Assembly (NCBI GenBank): GCA_029721515.1
Contig: CM056553.1
Coordinates: forward strand, 4,167,001 to 4,231,000
Direction: 5' to 3'
From: Synanceia verrucosa
Lineage: Eukaryota; Chordata; Actinopteri; Perciformes; Synanceiidae
DNA length: 64,000 nt
A program made the position numbers and the translations under genes. The notes beneath the pieces were generated by a model, which searched no databases, was not told the origin of the DNA, and saw only the letters and a list, made by a program, of their open reading frames with translations. Positions 58,520-64,000 of the stretch are shown here, in pieces (position 1 is the stretch's first letter; every line of letters begins with the position of its first letter).

Positions 58520-59045
58520 TGCATGTCTGTCCATCCTGGAAGAGGGATCCCTCCTCTTTTGCTCTTCCTGGGTTTTTTTAGGGAGTTTTTCCTTCATGAT
58601 GTGAAGACAGAGGGTGCAGTTTCCTGTACAGATCCTCTCAGTTACTCCTAGTTGATTGCATTGGTTTTATTTTGTTTTATTTTGCATGCATCAAGGTTTG
58701 AGAGAGTATCCTCAGTCCTCAGTATGTCCTGTACATGCATGTTTATCTGCCATATTGCTCTGTTTTTGTCTCTGCTTATTGCATTTTTGCATTCATATTT
58801 ATTCTTAGTCACTTGATCATCTTTGGTTCTTATCTCTACACTACACTTACATGTTTGTATATATTTAGATTTATGTTTATATTTCATGCACCAAGTTACC
58901 AAGTTAAACTTACTTACTACTGACTACAATAAACTTGTTTCTGATTCTGATTTCTGCTGCAGAATTGACAATAAATCTGATTTTGATTTTGACTTTAAAG
59001 CCCTCTGACATTGGACCAAACAAATAAAAATGACTGGACTTGATT
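58520..59045 (+). repeat. Teleost 3'-tail repeat with internal insertion
   Basis: Opens 'CTGTCCATCCTGGAAGAGGG' and 'GGGAGTTTTTCCTTCATGAT', and ends 'TAAAGCCCTCTGACATTGG' plus 'AAATAAAAATGACTGGACTT', the familiar fish retroposon-derived unit. The middle (about 58650-58985) is unrelated AT-rich sequence. Confidence 0.6.
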
Positions 59046-59756
59046 TGACATAATTAGGATACATACTTTTCACCATTATATGTTTTAATAATGTTCTCCA
59101 AAGTCATAATATTTGAACATTTGTAGGATAGTGTGTGTGTAACAAATGTGGTTAAAAGTCAAAAGAAGTCATTGAGTAAGAAATGTCTGGAATGAAAGAA
59201 AAAAATGAGCAGTAAAAAGGTTCATAGTGTGTGAAAAAAATTTATTCCAAAGCAGTGACTGCCATCAGTCATCATGATCCAGTTCAGCTGCTCCCAGATC
59301 AGTGGCATCACTGAACATGCTAAGCATCATCTGTCCATAGGGTGGCGTATAACGCTCTCAGTTGCAAAGGCAAGCTGATGCTCTTATTTCTACAAAGATT
59401 TGAAGACACCACTCAGCATGAATACCTGTCACCCAAAAATACCGTCTGGTGGACACACAGCTACCCAAAGGCTCAGTGGTGTTAGAAGCATTGAGACGAC
59501 CACAATGTGAAAATACTTTCTGTGAAATTTTAGTTATTTCTTAAATAAACAAACGTACAGGAGAATAGTCAGGAAGGTACTCATGAATATGAATATTTAA
59601 GGAGATTTTTAATATTGGCAGTCATTAAAGTGGATCTGCATTTACAGTTAATATACTTTCATGAGAAATAGCATCATAAAAAAAAGACAAAAGCAGGGAT
59701 TAAAAGTCAGCGATGGTGTATTCAGATCCTGAATTAAAGTAACAGTAACAACTCTG

Positions 59757-59758
<2 letters not shown>
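59046..59758. other. Gene-free stretch
   Basis: No gene or clear repeat recognised. Confidence 0.4.

Positions 59759-59830
<72 letters not shown>
59759..59830. repeat. (AT)n microsatellite
   Basis: About 36 uninterrupted AT units. Confidence 0.95.
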
Positions 59831-59837
<7 letters not shown>

Positions 59838-61535
59838 AGTCTGTTTAAAACATCCTGCATTAAAAGTGTCACTCACAAGGAAATATGAATGGATAAACAA
59901 CAAAATGAAAAAAATCAACTCTACAAACCATTGTAATAGATTTAAAATCATAATGTACATTATAAATAGTTACTTAAAATGGCCAAACACATTTGTTGTA
60001 AATATAGTTGGCTGAGAAATGTACAAATGATCATAAAATGGAAATATTGTAAATAAGTAAGTACTGTACAGGAAATAAGTAAAGCACAAGCAGCTCTAAT
60101 GTACTTAAGCTGCGTTATACCACCATAAATGACAATATTTTCCACTTAAATTTAACAGAGTAGAAAAACTGTAATAAATGTGGTTTTAAATACAGTACAA
60201 GACTTCCATACATGTTTCTGGAGGGAGACCCCTGAGATCATCTCAGTACCAGGCTGTACCAGCTCAGTCCAGAGCCATGTGAAAGATAATGTTGGTATAC
60301 ATTTAAATTTATAGGTATATTTGTTGCAACAGAATCCAAATTTGATCCCACACATAAGCTGTAAAAATGTGTTTGTTTCAGAAAAAAACGCTGCTGTACT
60401 CCAATATCTGCATCATCCCGTGGAAACGAATCAAAGAGGCCGTTAGGAGGCTGCACATTTCTGCCAAGTATCAGAGCAACTTTGAAGCTGTGAGCGACTC
60501 AATCTGTTGCTTTCACAAGGCTTGTATTTGATTTCACAGAGAGGTGGTAAACATGCCGGTCTTTTCCACATCTCTGTTGTTCTGACACGCTCAGCTGAGA
60601 CAGAGCAGCTCTAAAGTGTCAGCTTGAGGATGTGGGCAGTGCAGGTCAGCTTTCACGCACACAAACTTACACTGCTCGTGTTTCAGCCCACAATATGGGT
60701 GGATGTTTCTGCCAGTGTCCTCTTGCTGGCCCTGGATTATAAATGCTGATGTACTCTACAAGTTCAACTTGGTTGGTTCCCTCAGAAAAGTGGTGCTGTT
60801 GGGGAAATTAAATAAACTTGTGACAAAATTTATAGTATAGTATTATATTATAGTCTGACTTATTCTAGTGGGTAAACTGCATAAAGTATGCAGTGATTTT
60901 AGCCATCATGAAAAGAAATGTTACTCGTCCCCCCTCAGCGGAAAATTTTGACAGTTTAACATAAAACGAAGCATTTTTGTGATATTTTTGACTAATTCCC
61001 ATGTTAGTGAAAAGAACAACATGACAGTTACTTGGTAGAGGAACTGAATGAATAAATCCAGAGTTTTCTTCAGAAATATGAGCTAATATGGGGAGAAAAG
61101 TGAGCTAGCTTATAAACTATGGACAAAGCCAGGAATGGCTAACAGGTGGTGTTGAGAAATGTTTCCAAAACAAATAAATTTAGGGTTACCAATACATTGT
61201 AAATAAAATATAAGTGTGACTGTGAGTTTATTACTGATTGTCATATTATTTTGTTAGCATTATAATTGTATTCGGGGCTTTCTGGGCACCTATCTTTTCG
61301 CATTTGTAGTGTTCATATGGTAATTCGGGATGTTTTCTAGTGGGTATATATCATATACCTGCGTACCACATAGACTACACCACTACCACCGACAACCTTT
61401 ATTCATTCGTCATACATAACAACAAATACAATCAACATAATCATAGAAAATATAATAATAATAGTATTATTATATTATTATAATAATATTATTGTGTGTA
61501 TCATGCACTGACTGAACAAGCATAGGCAGAAGCAA
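59831..61535. other. Gene-free stretch
   Basis: No gene recognised; 61440-61500 is an ATA/ATT-rich simple region. Confidence 0.4.

Positions 61536-61590
<55 letters not shown>
61536..61590. repeat. (AT)n microsatellite
   Basis: About 27 AT units with one CAT interruption. Confidence 0.9.
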
Positions 61591-61591
<1 letters not shown>

Positions 61592-62499
61592 AGCACTATG
61601 CTATATATGAAAGTCCTTCACATTGATATCCTTCAAAAACAGATTTACAAATGTCTCTCAAAAAAAACAAATGAATTACACATTTTTAAATCTAAGCTGG
61701 CATCATTCCATAACCTTACTGCGATAACAGAAATAAATCTTTTTTTTTTTTGCTTTTTGTACAGTAAAATTAAATACCCTCAATTCAAATTTTCTCTCAC
61801 GTGTTGACAATTTACTTTTACACCAAGTCTGGAAGTGTCATAAATTTGAACATTATTTGCATTATTTAAAAAAAAGAAAGTTTAATAACATGATTTTGCA
61901 AACAACGGATTTGTATGGGCATAATAATATGTATTTTAGTCATAATACGTACAACATGTTTCTGTAGAACAATTATTGGATTTATGGTAGTTCATCCCCA
62001 AATTTCTAGACAATAACACATATAAGGTAGAATAAGTTTTCAGATACTTTGATGCTAACTCCAAAGCAACTTAAATGCAATTTGCAAGCTACTAAAATCT
62101 ATTTTGCGGCCATATTCATGCATTAACAAGCATGCTTTTATCTTTAGTCTTCCCATCTTGAGTCCACTATACCATCCACAAACATTATGTGATATCAATA
62201 CGCAAAGAGGAAGTGATAGGACAATAAGTATACACTCTCTTAGGGCCTATCATTCTAAAAGATGTTTCCTTTGTCTGCTGAAATAATATATGGCTATTAG
62301 AGCTGATGAATCCCAGGAGGTGGCTTTTATTAACTCCATCTCATGTTGATAGGTGTGATGGCACCAGTGTTTTCACTGAAGTGGGACACTGCAGCTGCTG
62401 AGGCACTGAGGGCTTTCATGTCTCCACACTGGGAGCTACACTGAGGCCCTGAGGACGTGAATGGGACCTCACCTCCCCCCCGTCCTCCCTCTACTCTCA
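61591..62499. other. Gene-free AT-rich stretch
   Basis: No gene recognised. Confidence 0.4.
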
Positions 62500-62900
62500 G
62501 CCTTTCTTCCATACAGCCTCGTCAAGCCCGAAGGCCACGCCGCTGTCAGAGAGTAAATCAATGTCCCCGCCCCAGCCTGACGTCCCCTCACTGCTTGGCC
62601 CATCAAGAGAAGTTGTCCACACATTGATATTCCCCCTCCTCGCCCTCTTCCGCTCTTTATTATTTTAATTAATCAGGATCGCTGCACCTGTCTGTCAATT
62701 CCACGGGTCGCCATTCCATGCAAAAAGGAAAAGTAATTAAAGTGGCTGGCAAGGCATGCTGGGGGTTTGGTTTGGGGCAGAGATGGCGGTGCAACATTGA
62801 CAAGATGAATCAGATCCAGATGCCAGAGCTTTCATTAAATCTCCTCTTTCTCTCTCTCTCTCAACACCTGAAGCCCTCTTTGTGCTCGCTCAACAGTGGC
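62500..62900. promoter_or_regulatory. Conserved-non-coding-like block 6
   Basis: 'TATTTTAATTAATCAGG' beside an E-box CACCTG (62685-62690), then 'AAAAGTAATTAAAGTGG'. Repeat-free apart from a short (TC)n; no exon. Inference from composition and motif density. Confidence 0.35.
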
Positions 62901-63162
62901 CAGGTAGAGAAGGAGTTAATAAAGCAGCGGCTGCCTTGTTTTTAATTGTGTGGATGAATAAACGACTGCTTGAGGACAGCGTGAATACTCATGTGATAGA
63001 AGACCAGATTATTGTAGCCTCAAAAATATCTGATATTTTCCAGAAAACATTCAGATCAAGTTTTACAGCTGGGCTCCATACGGTTCAATAGTATATTCAC
63101 ATAGACCTGATACCAGTGTTAAATGAATATGCTGCGTGAGAGTGCTTTTCTAACTTTGTGCA

Positions 63163-63661
63163 TTAACTCTTTGAGTGCCATTGACGTATTTCGACTTCAT
63201 TTAAAATCTGATGCGTGAGTGCTGTTGATGTAATAATACGTCAAAGTGTTTTTTTGGCAGTGGGTTGCTGATCGTGTTCTCCCACAGCCTGTGAGTAATG
63301 TTGGGGCTTGTGGGAGATGTAGTCAGAACATAAAGAGACGGTATACACCACAGAGGTCAAAGCAGGAAGTGGAGACGATCGAGATTAGAGAAGAAAATGG
63401 ACGGATACTGGACAAAAAGTGGTGATTTTGGTGAAAGTGGCCTCTACTCTACCTCTGATAAAACAAGAATGGAACAAGGTAAAAACAAACATTTTTTTTC
63501 ATGATGAAATAGAGAGTCTCTTCTTTCATTTGAGCTATTCAGTGTTTTCAGAGACATAGTACAAAATATTCTGTCGGTCTTGAAAAATGACTCAAAATGG
63601 GCAAAAACGCTGGAACAAGGCACCTTCTGTTTTATAAAACGGTTGACACTCAATGAGTTAA
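63163..63661 (+). mobile_element. MITE family B, most complete copy
   Basis: 499 bases bounded by TTAA. Left end TTAACTCTTTGAGTGCCA; the reverse complement of the right end is TTAACTCATTGAGTGTCAA, so the termini are inverted repeats of about 18 bases. TTAA is the target of piggyBac-type elements. No transposase ORF. Other copies: 14517, 22707, 32559, 44536. Confidence 0.75.
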
Positions 63662-64000
63662 TTTAATCAATTGTTATTTATTATCAAAACAATAAATAAT
63701 GCATCAGTAACTTGTCTTGATCAAGGTACTGATGCACTGTGTGATATTGTGCCTTGCTTCTGCCACCTCTAAGCACATATTAGAATTAGTCGTACCGTGA
63801 CATACCTCAGCAAGATGTAGTACATAGTGGATCAGCAGTCATAGTCGTATGACAGCTACTGTTTTATATCTTGTTCTGTTTTTATCATGGATAAATAGAT
63901 CCCTAAATAGACATTATTGTTTATACCACTGGCCCGATTGGGTTATGCAACATAAACATGCAATTGAATGGAATAGACTGGCATAATTGTTACCAATACC

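Overview
The window is vertebrate nuclear DNA, almost certainly from a ray-finned (teleost, probably percomorph) fish. The evidence is intron-containing genes with GT-AG splice sites, abundant AT and CA microsatellites, many short fish-type transposon copies, and a gene order matching the vertebrate BBS12 / CETN4 / IL21 / IL2 / ADAD1 block (human 4q27), here inverted as a whole. Relative order and orientation agree with human: bbs12 (-), cetn4 (+), il21 (+), two tandem IL-2-family genes (+), adad1 (-). All exon boundaries were read by hand from splice consensus and codon phase.

Region by region. 1-2.4 kb: repeats only. 2.5-7.8 kb: the cilia/centriole pair bbs12 and cetn4, head to head across a roughly 1 kb shared promoter holding an NRF1 site, an RFX X-box and three evenly spaced CCAAT boxes. 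7.8-15.9 kb: a 430 bp complex AT microsatellite, a Tc1-like relic and other repeats. 16.0-18.9 kb: il21, six coding exons. 19-31.7 kb: a 13 kb repeat-rich gap. 31.8-33.6 kb and 35.8-37.3 kb: two divergent IL-2-family cytokine genes 2.5 kb apart, each with four coding exons and a TATA box. Their promoters carry different parts of the known mammalian IL2 enhancer array (NF-kB-like/AP-1/NFAT in the first, CD28RE/AP-1/NFAT in the second). 37.5-38.5 kb: a long foldback element. 41.3-50.2 kb: adad1, twelve coding exons plus a probable 5' non-coding exon, with repeats, some nested, in its introns. 50.2-64 kb: no coding gene seen; several repeat-poor blocks look like conserved non-coding regulatory DNA.

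How the genes work together: bbs12 (chaperonin-like, BBSome assembly) and cetn4 (centrin, centriole/basal body) share ciliary function and probably a promoter. il21 and the two IL-2-like genes encode secreted four-helix cytokines of the common gamma-chain family made by activated T cells; AU-rich 3' UTRs suggest short-lived mRNAs. adad1 is a germ-cell RNA-binding protein with a catalytically dead deaminase domain and is linked to the others only by position.

The most interesting signals are the split IL2-type promoter between the two tandem cytokine genes, an exon-3-like relic in intron 2 of the first one, the bbs12/cetn4 promoter architecture, a family of TTAA-flanked MITEs that has entered both il2 and adad1 introns, and the regulatory-looking desert beyond adad1.
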